Shown: piece by piece, positions 16,263 through 25,882 of the stretch | How the letters are laid out: each line of letters begins with the position of its first letter | How positions within the stretch are numbered: position 1 is the first letter of the stretch | Assembly: GCF_013363995.1 (NCBI RefSeq) | Contig: NZ_JABWGO010000001.1 | Location: forward strand, 620,001 to 684,000 | Origin: Nonomuraea rhodomycinica | Lineage (GTDB): Bacteria > Actinomycetota > Actinomycetes > Streptosporangiales > Streptosporangiaceae | DNA length: 64,000 bases | Direction of reading: 5' to 3' | Translations under genes and position numbers: made by a program | Notes under the pieces: model-generated | Told to the model about the DNA's origin: nothing | What the model saw: only the letters and a program-made list of their open reading frames with translations | The model's database searches: none

Positions 16263-17240
16263 CTAGCGGCCGGTGGCCCGCCCCGGCCGGGGCGCCCGCA
16301 CGGTGCTCATCGGCGGGCGCTCGGCGATGGACACGTCCTGGACGACCACCTCGTGGCCGTGCTCGCCCCGCCGGAACTGCGTCAGCCGCGAGCCGGGCCG
16401 GTGGACCGCCTGGATCTTGCCCTGGCGCTCCAGCCGGGACCAGGCGGCCAGCATGATCTGCGCCGCCATCGCCCCGAGCGCCTCGGTGGACTGGTGCGAG
16501 TGCTCGCGCACCCCCAGGTCCACCTGCGCCAGCGCGTCGAGCCCGGCCAGTTCCGCGAGGTCGACGAGCAGCCCCAGCTCCACCCCGTAGCCGGTGATGA
16601 ACGGCACCCGCTCCAGCGCCGAGCGCCGCCCCGCGTACTCGCCCGCCAGCGGCTGCACGAAACCGGACAGCTGCGGCCAGTGCAGGTTGATGAGCGGCCG
16701 GGCGACCAGCTCGGTGACGCGCCCGCCGCCGGTCGGCGACCCGCCGAGCGGCCGGTCGTAGCAGCCCTTGACGTAGACGACGCCGGGGTCGGACAGCAGC
16801 GGCCCGAGCAGGCCGGTCACCAGCTCGGACCGGAAGTTGCGGATGTCGGCGTCGACGAAGGCGAGGATGTCGCCCTCGGTGACGGCCAGCGACTTCCACA
16901 GCGCCTCGCCCTTGCCGCCGAGCGGTTCGAGGTGCGGCAGGATGTCGTCCTGCGCGTGGACGCGGGCGCCGGCCCGGGCCGCGACGGCGGCGGTGTCGTC
17001 GGTGGAGCGCGAGTCGATGACGACGACCTCGTCCACCAGGGCGGCCAGCTCGCCGCGGATCACCCGGACGATGTCGCCCACGGTCTCGCGCTCGTCGCGC
17101 GCCGGCAGCACCACGCTGACCGTGGTGTCGCCCTTGGCCTCGGCCAGCGCGCGCGCCGGCCAGTCAGCGGCCCGTGAGCTGCGGCGGCGCGTCCAGGCGC
17201 GCACCTCAGCAGGCACACAGTCCTCCCCCGTCCACCCCAT
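16263..17240 (-). CDS. gpgS: Glucosyl-3-phosphoglycerate synthase
   Basis: 325 residues, GT-A fold glycosyltransferase of family GT81. Visible are TTVSVVLPARDERETVGDIV, VVIDSRSTDDTAAVA, GGKGEALWKSL, the metal-binding FVDADI, PLINLHWPQLSGFVQPLAGEYAGRR and GYGVELGLLVDL, followed by EHSHQSTEALGAMAAQIM. It moves glucose from a nucleotide sugar to 3-phosphoglycerate, the first step to glucosylglycerate and, in mycobacteria, methylglucose lipopolysaccharide. ATG 17240 is chosen by the family N-terminus; the longer open frame is the preceding gene in another frame. It follows ramB by 58 bases on the same strand. Confidence 0.92.
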   Translation of the reverse strand: MGWTGEDCVPAEVRAWTRRRSSRAADWPARALAEAKGDTTVSVVLPARDERETVGDIVRVIRGELAALVDEVVVIDSRSTDDTAAVAARAGARVHAQDDILPHLEPLGGKGEALWKSLAVTEGDILAFVDADIRNFRSELVTGLLGPLLSDPGVVYVKGCYDRPLGGSPTGGGRVTELVARPLINLHWPQLSGFVQPLAGEYAGRRSALERVPFITGYGVELGLLVDLAELAGLDALAQVDLGVREHSHQSTEALGAMAAQIMLAAWSRLERQGKIQAVHRPGSRLTQFRRGEHGHEVVVQDVSIAERPPMSTVRAPRPGRATGR

Positions 17241-17298
17241 GGCCCCAAGCTTAGGGTGCGCCGTTCCGCGCCCCTCCACCGCCCGGCTCCAGGGCAGG

Positions 17299-18771
17299 TC
17301 AGGCGGTGATGGCGTGCCGTTCGAGGAAGGTGTAGACGTCGGCCTCGTCCACGCCGGGGAACGAGCCGGGCGGCAGCGCCGCCAGCACGTGCGAATTGGC
17401 GCGGGCCGACGGCCAGGCGTACCCCTCCCAGCGCTCGGCCAGGTCGGCGGGCGGACGGCGGCAGCAGTCGCCGCTCGGGCAGTTGCTGCGGGTGCGATGC
17501 GTGGTCTCCCGGCCGCGGAACCAGCGCGACTCCCGGAACGGCACGCCGAGGGTGATCGCGAAGTCCCGCTCCCGCGACGGGTCGACGTGCGCGACGCAGA
17601 AGTACGTGCCGGTCGGCGAGTCGGAGTACTGGTAGTAGACGGAGAAGCGGTCCGGCGAGGCGAACACCTGGCGTCCCGACCACTGCAGGCACATCCGCTG
17701 GCCCTCGATCGCGCCCTGCTCGTCGGCGGGGAAGACGATGCCGTCGTTCTCGTACGCCTTGTAGATCGTGCCTCCGGCGTCGTTGCGCACGAAGTGGCAG
17801 ACCAGGTCGAGGTGGTGGGTGGCCAGGTTGGTGAAGCGGTGGGCGGCCATCTCGTACGACACGGCGAACACGTCGCGCAGGTCCTCCACCGACAGCGCCC
17901 GGTCGGCCTTGGCCTCCTGCAGGTAGACGGCGGCGGCCTTCTCGGGGACGAGCACGGCCGCGGCGAAGTAGTTGGCCTCGGTGCGCTGGCGCAGGAAGTC
18001 GGCGAAGTCACGCGGCTTGCCGTGGCCGAGGGCGAGGTGGCCGAGCGTCTGGAGCAGGATCGTGCGCGGAGTGTGCATGCCGAGCTGCTCGTGCTTGACG
18101 TAGATGCGGCGGTTGCGCAGGTCGGTGATGGAGCGTACGGACCGGGGCAGGTCCTGGGCGGTGTGCACGGTGTAGCCGAAGTGCGTCACCAGGCTCTGGA
18201 TCATGCTCTGGGACAGGGCGCCGGTGCGGTAGCCGACGGCGGCCAGCGCCTCGCCGGCGGCCTTCTCGATCTCGGGGAAGTAGTTGCCCAGCTCGCGCTG
18301 GCGGCGGCGCAGCTCGGCGTTGGCGGCCCTGGCCTCCTCGGGGGTGGCCGTGCCGCGGGCCTGGCGCGCGCGCAGCTCGCCGTACAGGCCGAGGATGTGC
18401 TCCAGCACGTCGTTGGGGACGCGTGCGGAGACCTTGAGCTTGGGCAGGCCGAGCGCGGCGTAGATGGGGTCGCGCTGGGCCTCCTCCAGGGCGATCTCCA
18501 GCTGGGCCCGGCGGTTGGGCGGCTGGCGGCGCAGCAGCTCCTCGACGGGCACGCCGAGCGCGGCGGCCAGCGCCTTGAGCAGGGACAGCTTGGGCTCGCG
18601 CTTGCCGTTCTCCAGCAGCGAGAGCTGGCTGGGGGCCCTGCTGACGCGCGCGCCGAGGTCCGACAAGGTCAGGCCGCGCTGTTTGCGCAGGTGACGCAGG
18701 CGCTGGCCGAAGGCGAGGAGATCCAGCTCCTGCGTCAAAAGCAGCGGTTCTTCCCCTATCAAGGACGCCAT
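17299..18771 (-). CDS. ramB: RamB-like regulator of acetate/glyoxylate metabolism
   Basis: 490 residues. An N-terminal XRE HTH (FGQRLRHLRKQRGLTLSDLGARV, SQLSLLENGKREP) is followed by a long region with an IrrE/ImmA-like segment whose HExxH is degenerate (LGHLALGHG), so protease activity is doubtful. The C-terminal half ends with the short-chain fatty acyl regulator domain containing CLQWSGRQVFASPDRFSVYYQY and a cysteine cluster (RSNCPSGDCCRR). This architecture matches RamB of corynebacteria and mycobacteria. The divergent isocitrate lyase gene is the classic RamB target, which supports the name. It probably binds the shared 258-base gap. Confidence 0.9.
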   Translation of the reverse strand: MASLIGEEPLLLTQELDLLAFGQRLRHLRKQRGLTLSDLGARVSRAPSQLSLLENGKREPKLSLLKALAAALGVPVEELLRRQPPNRRAQLEIALEEAQRDPIYAALGLPKLKVSARVPNDVLEHILGLYGELRARQARGTATPEEARAANAELRRRQRELGNYFPEIEKAAGEALAAVGYRTGALSQSMIQSLVTHFGYTVHTAQDLPRSVRSITDLRNRRIYVKHEQLGMHTPRTILLQTLGHLALGHGKPRDFADFLRQRTEANYFAAAVLVPEKAAAVYLQEAKADRALSVEDLRDVFAVSYEMAAHRFTNLATHHLDLVCHFVRNDAGGTIYKAYENDGIVFPADEQGAIEGQRMCLQWSGRQVFASPDRFSVYYQYSDSPTGTYFCVAHVDPSRERDFAITLGVPFRESRWFRGRETTHRTRSNCPSGDCCRRPPADLAERWEGYAWPSARANSHVLAALPPGSFPGVDEADVYTFLERHAITA

Positions 18772-18930
18772 GTCGGCATCTTAGACAGAATTTCTGCCCA
18801 TTTTCTAGCAGCCGGGCGATCTTCCGGACACCGGCCGCTCGGCCGCGCGTGCGCACCCGATTGGTCTAGTCCAACGGGAAAAGTCGTGATTTCTTCTGTC
18901 CCGAATACCCATCAGTAATCAGCAATACGT

Positions 18931-18938
18931 GAAATTTC
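18931..18938. promoter_or_regulatory. Palindrome in the ramB-aceA gap, candidate regulator site
   Basis: GAAATTTC is a perfect 8-bp palindrome in an A/T-rich stretch (about 18860-18960), unusual against the GC-rich surroundings. Related TTTCT/TTTTTCT runs occur at 18802 and 18942. The 18772-19029 gap must hold promoters for both ramB and aceA; the exact RamB site cannot be fixed by eye. Confidence 0.35.
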
Positions 18939-19029
18939 GCGATTTTTCTGACGCATCCGGCCTGTCGATCAAGCGTTTCCGGGGCACAGACTCGACACAG
19001 GCCCCAGGGGACGACAAAGGAGTGGAAAC

Positions 19030-20316
<1,287 letters not shown>

Positions 20317-20378
20317 CCGTCCAGGGGCCTCCTGACTCGCCGGCCACCTCCAGGGCATGGGAGGGTTCCCCGGCGACC

Positions 20379-20418
20379 AAGGGCCGCGCCGATCTCCCCC
20401 CGGATCGGCGCGGCCCTT
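20379..20418 (+). terminator. Strong rho-independent-type terminator after aceA
   Basis: A perfect 16-bp stem, 20379-20394 with 20403-20418 (AAGGGCCGCGCCGATC against its complement), around an 8-base C-rich loop. A short T/C tail follows. Confidence 0.85.
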
Positions 20419-20447
20419 TCGCGTGCCCGATCTTCCGCGCGGAACCG

Positions 20448-20474
20448 TGCAACAGTTTCCGCACCTGATGTCTC
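20448..20474 (+). promoter_or_regulatory. ECF-type promoter, probably autoregulated
   Basis: TGCAAC (20448-20453) and GTCTC (20470-20474) are 16 bases apart, the AAC-N16-GTC pattern of ECF sigma factors. It lies directly before the sigma factor gene, suggesting self-activation. The in-frame ATG at 20468 overlaps the -10 and so cannot be the start. Confidence 0.5.
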
Positions 20475-20509
20475 TGGGAGGTGACCAAGACGACGAAGGG
20501 CTGACGCAC

Positions 20510-21019
20510 GTGGACCGAGACCCCCGTTTCGCGGAGTTCGTCGCCGAACGCGGCGACGCGCTGCTGCGGTACGGATACGTGCTCGCCGGGAACCCGCACG
20601 ACGCCGCCGACCTGGTGCAGGAGGCGCTGGTCAAGCTGCGCGCCTCCTGGGCGCGGGTACGGCTGAAGGACAACCCGGAGAGTTACGCGCGCACGACGAT
20701 GGCCAGGCTGCACCTTCGCGCCTGGCGCCGGCGCCGGCGCGAGCAGCTGGCCTGGGACCCGCCCGAACGCGCGCACCACGACACGCTGCCCGACGGGGAC
20801 GAGCAGCGGCTGTGGCACGCGCTGGCCGGACTGCCGCGCCGGCAGCGGGCGGTGATCGTGCTGCGCTACTACGAGCAGCTCACCGACGAGGAGATCGCCC
20901 GCGTGCTGGGCGTCTCGCGCGGCACCGTGCGCAGCCAGGCCGCCCGCGCCCTGGCCAAGCTCCGCGACTCCGTGCCCGCGGAATCCGCCGTCCCCACCAC
21001 CCGAGGAGAGGCGCGATGA
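20510..21019 (+). CDS. SigE-family ECF RNA polymerase sigma factor
   Basis: 169 residues from GTG 20510, preceded by GAAGGG at 9 bases; the earlier ATG lies inside the promoter. Region 2 is seen in RYGYVLAGNPHDAADLVQEALVKL and region 4 in LPRRQRAVIVLRYYEQLTDEEIARVLGVSRGTVRSQAARALAKL. The RFAEFV start and this spacing identify the SigE-family ECF group abundant in Streptosporangiales. It directs RNA polymerase to a small set of promoters. Its stop overlaps the next gene (ATGA), whose membrane-anchored product is probably its partner or anti-sigma factor. Confidence 0.9.
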   Translation: MDRDPRFAEFVAERGDALLRYGYVLAGNPHDAADLVQEALVKLRASWARVRLKDNPESYARTTMARLHLRAWRRRRREQLAWDPPERAHHDTLPDGDEQRLWHALAGLPRRQRAVIVLRYYEQLTDEEIARVLGVSRGTVRSQAARALAKLRDSVPAESAVPTTRGEAR

Positions 21020-22173
21020 GCCAGCTCGAGGAAGCCCTGCGCAGGACGCTCGCCGGCGCGGCCGGGCAGGCCCCGCAGGCGCCGGCCACGCTGACCGGCA
21101 CGGTCGAGGCCCGCTACCGCAGGCGCCGCAACCGGACCCGGGCGATGCTGGCCACGGCGGCGGTCGTGGCTGTCTTGGGCGGGACGGCGTTCGCGCTGAA
21201 GGACGGGACGCCGCGGGCGATGCCCGCCGCCCCGCCCACGGCGACACTTCCGCCCGCCATCGAGAAGGTGTGGCCGCAGGCGATCCACGACCTGCCGGCC
21301 ACGCTGCCGGACGGGCGCGCGTTCCGGCCGTACCAGTTCATCGACGACCGGACGCTCCTGGTGACGCCGGAGGACAGGACCAAGCTGCCGGACGCCGTCT
21401 ACGCCTACGACGTCAGGGCCGGGGACGCCCGGAAGATCACCGACCTGCCGAAGGAGACAGCGCTGTTCCCTGAGGGCCTGGTGGCGGGTGGCGGCCGGGT
21501 GATGTGGTGGACGGTGCCGGGGAACGGCCGGGGGCAGCTCTGGTCGGCTCCCTTGTCGGGCGGCCCGGCCCGCGTCGTGGCCGGCCTCCCCATGGACGAC
21601 GGGGGCGTCGACGCCATGGCCGTGGCCGGCGACCGGATCGTGTTCTCGGTGCAGGAGGGCGGGGTGTTCACCGTTCCTTTGCGGGGCGGGACGGTGAAAC
21701 CCGTCAAGGGCGGTGCGGACAGTCACCTGCTGGCATGGCCGTGGATCGGCCGGCCCGGCATGGCCAGCGCCAAGGGCGAGCCGATGTTCGGCACCATCCG
21801 CAACGTGCAGACCGGCGAGACCGACACGGCGTTCACCCGGCCGGGGGACGAGTCGATCCGGTGCGGTCTGGAGGTCTGCGCCGGCTGGACCGTCCGCGGC
21901 GGGTTCACGCGGCTGCGTGACGGCTCGCAGGAGCGGCCGGACCCGTGCGCGGACCGACCGCAGACGGTGACGCCCGGCCGGTTCTGCGCCGAGCTGGTGA
22001 AGGGGAGCGGACAGGCGCTGGAAGTTCTGCGCGACAGGAGGACCGGCAGGTCCGCCGTCCTGGGGATCGCGCGCTCCTCCATGCTCGGCCTCGTGCCCAA
22101 CATGGGGCAGAGACTGATGCACTACACCGTCCAGGGCCGGATGCGTCTCGTGGACCTCACCAAGATCCCGTGA
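21016..22173 (+). CDS. Membrane-anchored beta-propeller-like protein, putative sigma-factor partner
   Basis: 385 residues. A 45-residue cytoplasmic N-terminus (QLEEALRRTLAGAA) is followed by one membrane helix (AMLATAAVVAVLGGTAFAL, about 43-61) and an extracellular domain of about 320 residues. The latter has repeating GRVMWWTVPGNGRGQLW and GDRIVFSVQEGGVFTVPLRGG strands resembling TolB/WD-type propeller blades. Four cysteines (RCGLEVC, DPCADR, RFCAEL) may form disulfides. ATG 21016 overlaps the sigma-factor stop. In this sigma family the second gene is often such a membrane protein; an anti-sigma role is inferred. No HxxxCxxC zinc motif is present. Confidence 0.75.
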   Translation: MSQLEEALRRTLAGAAGQAPQAPATLTGTVEARYRRRRNRTRAMLATAAVVAVLGGTAFALKDGTPRAMPAAPPTATLPPAIEKVWPQAIHDLPATLPDGRAFRPYQFIDDRTLLVTPEDRTKLPDAVYAYDVRAGDARKITDLPKETALFPEGLVAGGGRVMWWTVPGNGRGQLWSAPLSGGPARVVAGLPMDDGGVDAMAVAGDRIVFSVQEGGVFTVPLRGGTVKPVKGGADSHLLAWPWIGRPGMASAKGEPMFGTIRNVQTGETDTAFTRPGDESIRCGLEVCAGWTVRGGFTRLRDGSQERPDPCADRPQTVTPGRFCAELVKGSGQALEVLRDRRTGRSAVLGIARSSMLGLVPNMGQRLMHYTVQGRMRLVDLTKIP

Positions 22174-22192
22174 CCGGATGCCGGGGAGGCGA

Positions 22193-23026
22193 TCAGCCCA
22201 GGGCGGCCGCCTCCTCGGCCTCGATCTGCCGGTTCCACTCCTTCTTGACCGCCCGCCACGCCTCGTCGTCCACGCCGGAGCGCCAGTAGCCGGAGATGGA
22301 CAGCCGCTCCAGCGGCACCCGCCGCTCGATGCGCAGGTGGTGGCGCAGCCGCCGGACGAAGCCCGCCTCGCCGTGGACGAACGCGTGCACGTCGCCCTCC
22401 GGGAACTCCAGCCGGCACACCGCCTCGACCAGCGCCTCGCCGACCGGGCGGCCGCCGCGGTGCAGCCAGGTCACGCGGGCGTCGGCCACCGTCTCGATCT
22501 TCTGCTCCTCGTCCGGCCCCTCCACCTCGACCAGCACGTACGCCAGGGCGCCCGCGGGCAGCGCCTCGACCGAGGCGAGGATCGCGGGCAGCGCGCTCTC
22601 GTCGCCGGCGAGCAGGTGCCAGCCGGCCGCCGCGTCGGGGGCGTAGCCGCCGCCGGGCCCCAGCATGAGCAGCTCGTCGCCGGGCACGGCGCGGGCCGCC
22701 CATGGGCCGGCCAGGCCCTTGTCGCCGTGGTGGACGAAGTCGATGGTCAGCTCGCCCGCGTCCGGGTCCCAGGCGCGCACGGTGTAGCTGCGCAGCCGGG
22801 GCCACAGCTCCCGGGGCATGCTCGCACGGACGTTCTGGACGCTGAACGGCTCGGGATACTCGACGCCCTCGTGCGGGAAGACCAGCTTGACGTAGTGGTC
22901 GGTGAGCCCGGAGGTGGCGAAGTCGCGCAGGTCGTCACCGCCCACCACGACGCGGATCATGTGCGGGGTGAGCCGCTCCGTGCGCAGGACGACGCCGCGA
23001 TGGTGGTCTCTCGGCTTGCCGGACAT
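22193..23026 (-). CDS. Siderophore-interacting protein (ferric-siderophore reductase)
   Basis: 277 residues, ViuB/SIP family. The FAD-binding RSYTVRAWD motif is at about 79-87, followed by ELTIDFVHHGDKGLAGPWA and the NAD(P)H-binding half (LLAGDESALPAILASVEALPA, AFVHGEAGFVRRLR), with the family C-terminal GYWRSGVDDEAW. It reduces Fe(III) from imported siderophores in the cytoplasm. An iron box directly upstream explains regulation by IdeR/DmdR. No siderophore transporter is adjacent. Confidence 0.92.
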   Translation of the reverse strand: MSGKPRDHHRGVVLRTERLTPHMIRVVVGGDDLRDFATSGLTDHYVKLVFPHEGVEYPEPFSVQNVRASMPRELWPRLRSYTVRAWDPDAGELTIDFVHHGDKGLAGPWAARAVPGDELLMLGPGGGYAPDAAAGWHLLAGDESALPAILASVEALPAGALAYVLVEVEGPDEEQKIETVADARVTWLHRGGRPVGEALVEAVCRLEFPEGDVHAFVHGEAGFVRRLRHHLRIERRVPLERLSISGYWRSGVDDEAWRAVKKEWNRQIEAEEAAALG

Positions 23027-23048
23027 ACACCTACCCTTCCGCTCTTAC

Positions 23049-23067
23049 TTAGGTAACCCTAACCCAT
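23049..23067 (-). promoter_or_regulatory. Iron box (IdeR/DmdR site) for the siderophore-interacting protein
   Basis: Read on the minus strand, ATGGGTTAGGGTTACCTAA matches 15 of 19 bases of the actinobacterial iron box TTAGGTTAGGCTAACCTAA. It lies 23-41 bases before the start codon, where iron-loaded repressor would block transcription. Confidence 0.75.
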
Positions 23068-23104
23068 ACCCGACCGGCGGCGTCACAGTCCGGAGGTGCG
23101 GGGG

Positions 23105-24091
23105 TCAGGCGGCGGCGCCGGCGTCCTCGGCCGGCGGGTTCTCCTCCAGGGCGCCCACCGCCGCCAGGAACTCGCCCATGTGCCGGAACGCCGTCCGCGC
23201 CTCCGGCACCACGTCCGCCAGGATCGGGAAGCAGTGCGGCATCCGCCGCCACTCCTCGTAGCGCACCGGCACCCCGGCCCGCCGCGCCCGGACGGCGACC
23301 CGGCGGGCCTCGTCCCGCAGCACCTCCGTCGAACCCGTCAGGATCATCAGCGGCGGCAGCCCCGAGAAGTCACCGAGCACCGGCGACACCAGCGGGTCGC
23401 AGGGGTCCAGGCCGGCGGTCCAGCGGCGGGCGAGCCAGCGCACCCGGCCGGCCGGCAGCAACGGGTCCTGCCAGCGGTTGGCGCGGCGGGGGAAGTCGGT
23501 CAGGTCGGTCCAGGGTGACAGGCACACGGCCGCGCCGGGCAGCGGCAGCTCCCGGTCGCGCAGCGCCAGGAGGCTGGCCAGCGTGAGGTGCCCGCCGGCG
23601 GAGTCGCCCGCGAGGATGACGTCCTCGGCGGCGTACCCCTGATCGAGCAGGCACCGGTACGCGTCCAGCGCGTCGGACAGGGAGTCGGCGAGCGTGTGCA
23701 CCGGGCCCTGCCGGTAGTCGAGGGCCAGCACCGGCCGCATGGCCACGCGCGACAGCCGCCAGGTGATCGGCCGGTGCGTCGCCGGCGAGCAGGAGAAGTA
23801 GCCGCCGCCGTGGAAGTACAGCACGACCTTGCGCTCGTCCAGCCCCTCACCGGCCCGCACCCACTCGCCGCCGCAGGCCGAGAAGCCCGCCGGAGTGATC
23901 GTGACGTGGCCCGGCAGGCGCAGCGGGAGCAGGTTGACGACGTCGCCGAGGCGGGCGGCGCAGTCCAGGGCCAGCGCGTGCCGCAGGAACAGGATGGACG
24001 CCGGCTTGAGCGTGCCGTGCATCACGCCGATGACCGCGCGCGCCTGCCAGCTGAGGGGATAGTCCGGAGTGACGTCCCTGTCGATGTGCAT
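23105..24091 (-). CDS. Alpha/beta hydrolase of the hormone-sensitive-lipase family
   Basis: 328 residues, no signal peptide. The oxyanion-hole motif YFHGGGYF, the nucleophile elbow GDSAGG, an acid in PCDPLVSPVLGDFSGLPP with ILTGSTEVLRDE, and the histidine in RMPHCFPILAD make up the family IV (HSL) esterase triad. The length and N-terminal cap region are normal. It hydrolyses esters of short to medium acyl chains; the natural substrate is unknown. It shares a divergent gap with the ABC exporter gene at 24.3 kb. Confidence 0.9.
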   Translation of the reverse strand: MHIDRDVTPDYPLSWQARAVIGVMHGTLKPASILFLRHALALDCAARLGDVVNLLPLRLPGHVTITPAGFSACGGEWVRAGEGLDERKVVLYFHGGGYFSCSPATHRPITWRLSRVAMRPVLALDYRQGPVHTLADSLSDALDAYRCLLDQGYAAEDVILAGDSAGGHLTLASLLALRDRELPLPGAAVCLSPWTDLTDFPRRANRWQDPLLPAGRVRWLARRWTAGLDPCDPLVSPVLGDFSGLPPLMILTGSTEVLRDEARRVAVRARRAGVPVRYEEWRRMPHCFPILADVVPEARTAFRHMGEFLAAVGALEENPPAEDAGAAA

Positions 24092-24139
24092 GTTCGGCCC
24101 TCCGAGGAAGTCCCTTCCCCGCGGAACACCGATCTACCA

Positions 24140-24156
24140 ACGAGTAAGAAACTCGT
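24140..24156. promoter_or_regulatory. Inverted repeat in the hydrolase/ABC divergent gap
   Basis: ACGAGT (24140-24145) and ACTCGT (24151-24156) form a 6-bp inverted repeat with a 5-base spacer, about 50 bases before the hydrolase start. Likely an operator; the regulator is not identified. Confidence 0.4.
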
Positions 24157-24202
24157 CCCCCACCCGCCCTCCCCGGGCTCTCGATGCCGGGCGGTAAATC
24201 CG

Positions 24203-24232
24203 TTGCCGTCGCCGCGGCGTGCGGACCATAAT
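24203..24232 (+). promoter_or_regulatory. Promoter of the ABC exporter operon
   Basis: TTGCCG (24203-24208) and CATAAT (24227-24232) are 18 bases apart, so transcription starts near 24239. This rules out the in-frame TTG at 24203 as the translation start of the following gene. Confidence 0.5.
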
Positions 24233-24307
24233 CCAGGGCTCCCACTGGCCGGCCCGCGCGCGGGCCCGGGCACGGCATGTCACCGTGCCATCACCCTCCG
24301 GAGGTGC

Positions 24308-25099
24308 GTCTCCTTCTCCCTCTACGCCCGGCTCGCCGGGTACGGCTTCCGCAAGCACGCCACCTATGTCGGTGCGGCCCTGGCCGGGGCCTTCACCAAC
24401 AGCGTCTTCGGCGTGCTGCGCGCCTACATCCTCATCGCGCTCTGGCAGGCCAGGCCCGGCCTGGCCGGCTACGACGTCACCGCCGCCGTCACGTTCTGCT
24501 TCGTCACCCAGGCGTTCATCGGGCCGATGCAGCTCCTCGGCGGCGGCCTGACCCTGCCCGAACGCATCCGCACCGGCGACATCGCGCTCGACCTCGTCCG
24601 CCCGGCGCCGCTCCAGCTCTGGCTGCTGGCCGAGGACCTCGGCCGGGCCGCCTACCAGCTGCTCCTGCGCGGCCTGCCGCCGATGCTCGCCGGCGCCGCC
24701 GTCTTCGGCATCACCGTGCCGCGGGACCCGGCACGCTGGGCCGGCGTCCTCGCCTGCGTCACGGCCGGGGTGGTCGTCAGCTTCGCCTGGCGCTACCTCG
24801 TGTGCCTGTCGGTGTGCTGGCTGGCCGACGACCGGGGCGTCATGGTCTGCTCCATGCTGCTGACCACCCTGCTCAGCGGCATGATGGTGCCCCTCACGCT
24901 GTTCCCCGGCGCGCTGGGCGAGCTGGTGCGGGCGCTGCCGTGGGCGGCCATGGCGCAGGCGCCCGCCGACGTCTACCTCGGCACCGCCCCCGCCGGTCCC
25001 ACCCTCGCCTTCCAGGCGGCGTGGGGCGCCGCGCTGCTCGCGCTCGGCGCCCTGGCCACCCGCGCCGTGCGCCACCGGGTGGTGATCCAGGGTGGTTAG
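24308..25099 (+). CDS. ABC-2 family exporter permease, no canonical start codon
   Basis: About 263 residues with six hydrophobic segments, of the ABC2_membrane_6 (DUF990) type: YARLAGYGFRKHATYVGAALAGAFTNSVFG is the usual N-terminus. The frame is certain but has no ATG, GTG or TTG between the predicted transcription start (24239) and the conserved N-terminus; GTG at 24304 is one base out of frame. The Shine-Dalgarno-like GGAGG is at 24298-24302. I mark the feature from the first codon after that site, as an approximation. The gene may use a rare start, carry a one-base error, or be newly damaged. It overlaps the second permease by 8 bases. Confidence 0.7.
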   Translation, partial: VSFSLYARLAGYGFRKHATYVGAALAGAFTNSVFGVLRAYILIALWQARPGLAGYDVTAAVTFCFVTQAFIGPMQLLGGGLTLPERIRTGDIALDLVRPAPLQLWLLAEDLGRAAYQLLLRGLPPMLAGAAVFGITVPRDPARWAGVLACVTAGVVVSFAWRYLVCLSVCWLADDRGVMVCSMLLTTLLSGMMVPLTLFPGALGELVRALPWAAMAQAPADVYLGTAPAGPTLAFQAAWGAALLALGALATRAVRHRVVIQGG

Positions 25100-25880
25100 G
25101 ACGTACGCGCTGCTCGCCTGGACGTGGACCCGCGCCGCCATGGCCTACCGCGCCTCGTTCGCGCTCATGGTGGTGCTCGGGGTGTGCGTCACCGCCACCG
25201 ACGTGGCCGTCATCCTCGTCATCTTCTCCCACACCACGGCGCTGGCCGGCTTCACCCGCGACGAGGTCCTGTTCCTGTACGGCGCGGCCGGCCTGCCGTT
25301 CGCGCTCTGCGACCTGCTCGTCAGCAACGTGGACCGGGTCAGCCAGCACATCAGGGCCGGCACCCTGGACACGATGCTGGTGCGCCCGGTCGGCACCTGG
25401 ATCCAGCTCGCCGCCGACCGCTTCGCCCCCACCCGCGCCGGGCGGGTGCTCCAGGCCGCCGCCGTCCTCGGCTACGCGCTGGCCGTCCTCGACCTGGACG
25501 CGGGGAGGCTGTGGATGGTCCCCGTCATGCTGGCCACCGGCACCGTCATCTTCGCCGCGATCTGGACGCTCGGCGGGGCCGCCCAGTTCCTCCTCACCGA
25601 CGCCCCGGAGGTGATCAACTCCTTCACGTACGGCGGCGGGCAGCTCACCCAGTACCCCCTCAGCGTGTACGGCCGCGACCTCGTGCGCGGGGTCACGTAC
25701 GTGCTGCCGCTGGCGTTCGTCAACTGGCAGCCCGCCCTGTACGTGCTGGACCGGGACGACCCCTTCGGCACGCCCGGCTTCGTCCGGTTCCTCGGCCCGG
25801 TCGCGGCCGCCGTCCTCGCCCTGCTGGCCGGGCTGGCCTGGCGGCAGGGCATCAGGCACTACCGATCCACGGGGAGTTGA
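25092..25880 (+). CDS. ABC-2 family exporter permease
   Basis: 262 residues, second permease of the same ABC2_membrane_6 type, with about six hydrophobic segments. Features are LLAWTWTRAAMAYRASF, the loop RAGTLDTMLVRPVGTW, and GGGQLTQYPLSVYGRDLVR near the end. GTG 25092 overlaps the previous gene's end by 8 bases, implying coupling. The pair with the ATPase that follows makes a typical three-gene exporter whose substrate is unknown. Confidence 0.88.
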   Translation: MVRTYALLAWTWTRAAMAYRASFALMVVLGVCVTATDVAVILVIFSHTTALAGFTRDEVLFLYGAAGLPFALCDLLVSNVDRVSQHIRAGTLDTMLVRPVGTWIQLAADRFAPTRAGRVLQAAAVLGYALAVLDLDAGRLWMVPVMLATGTVIFAAIWTLGGAAQFLLTDAPEVINSFTYGGGQLTQYPLSVYGRDLVRGVTYVLPLAFVNWQPALYVLDRDDPFGTPGFVRFLGPVAAAVLALLAGLAWRQGIRHYRSTGS

Positions 25881-25882
25881 CC

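Noticed and set aside
21016..22173. Zinc-binding anti-sigma factor (ZAS) domain
   Set aside because: The HxxxCxxC motif is absent, so only a general partner role is suggested.
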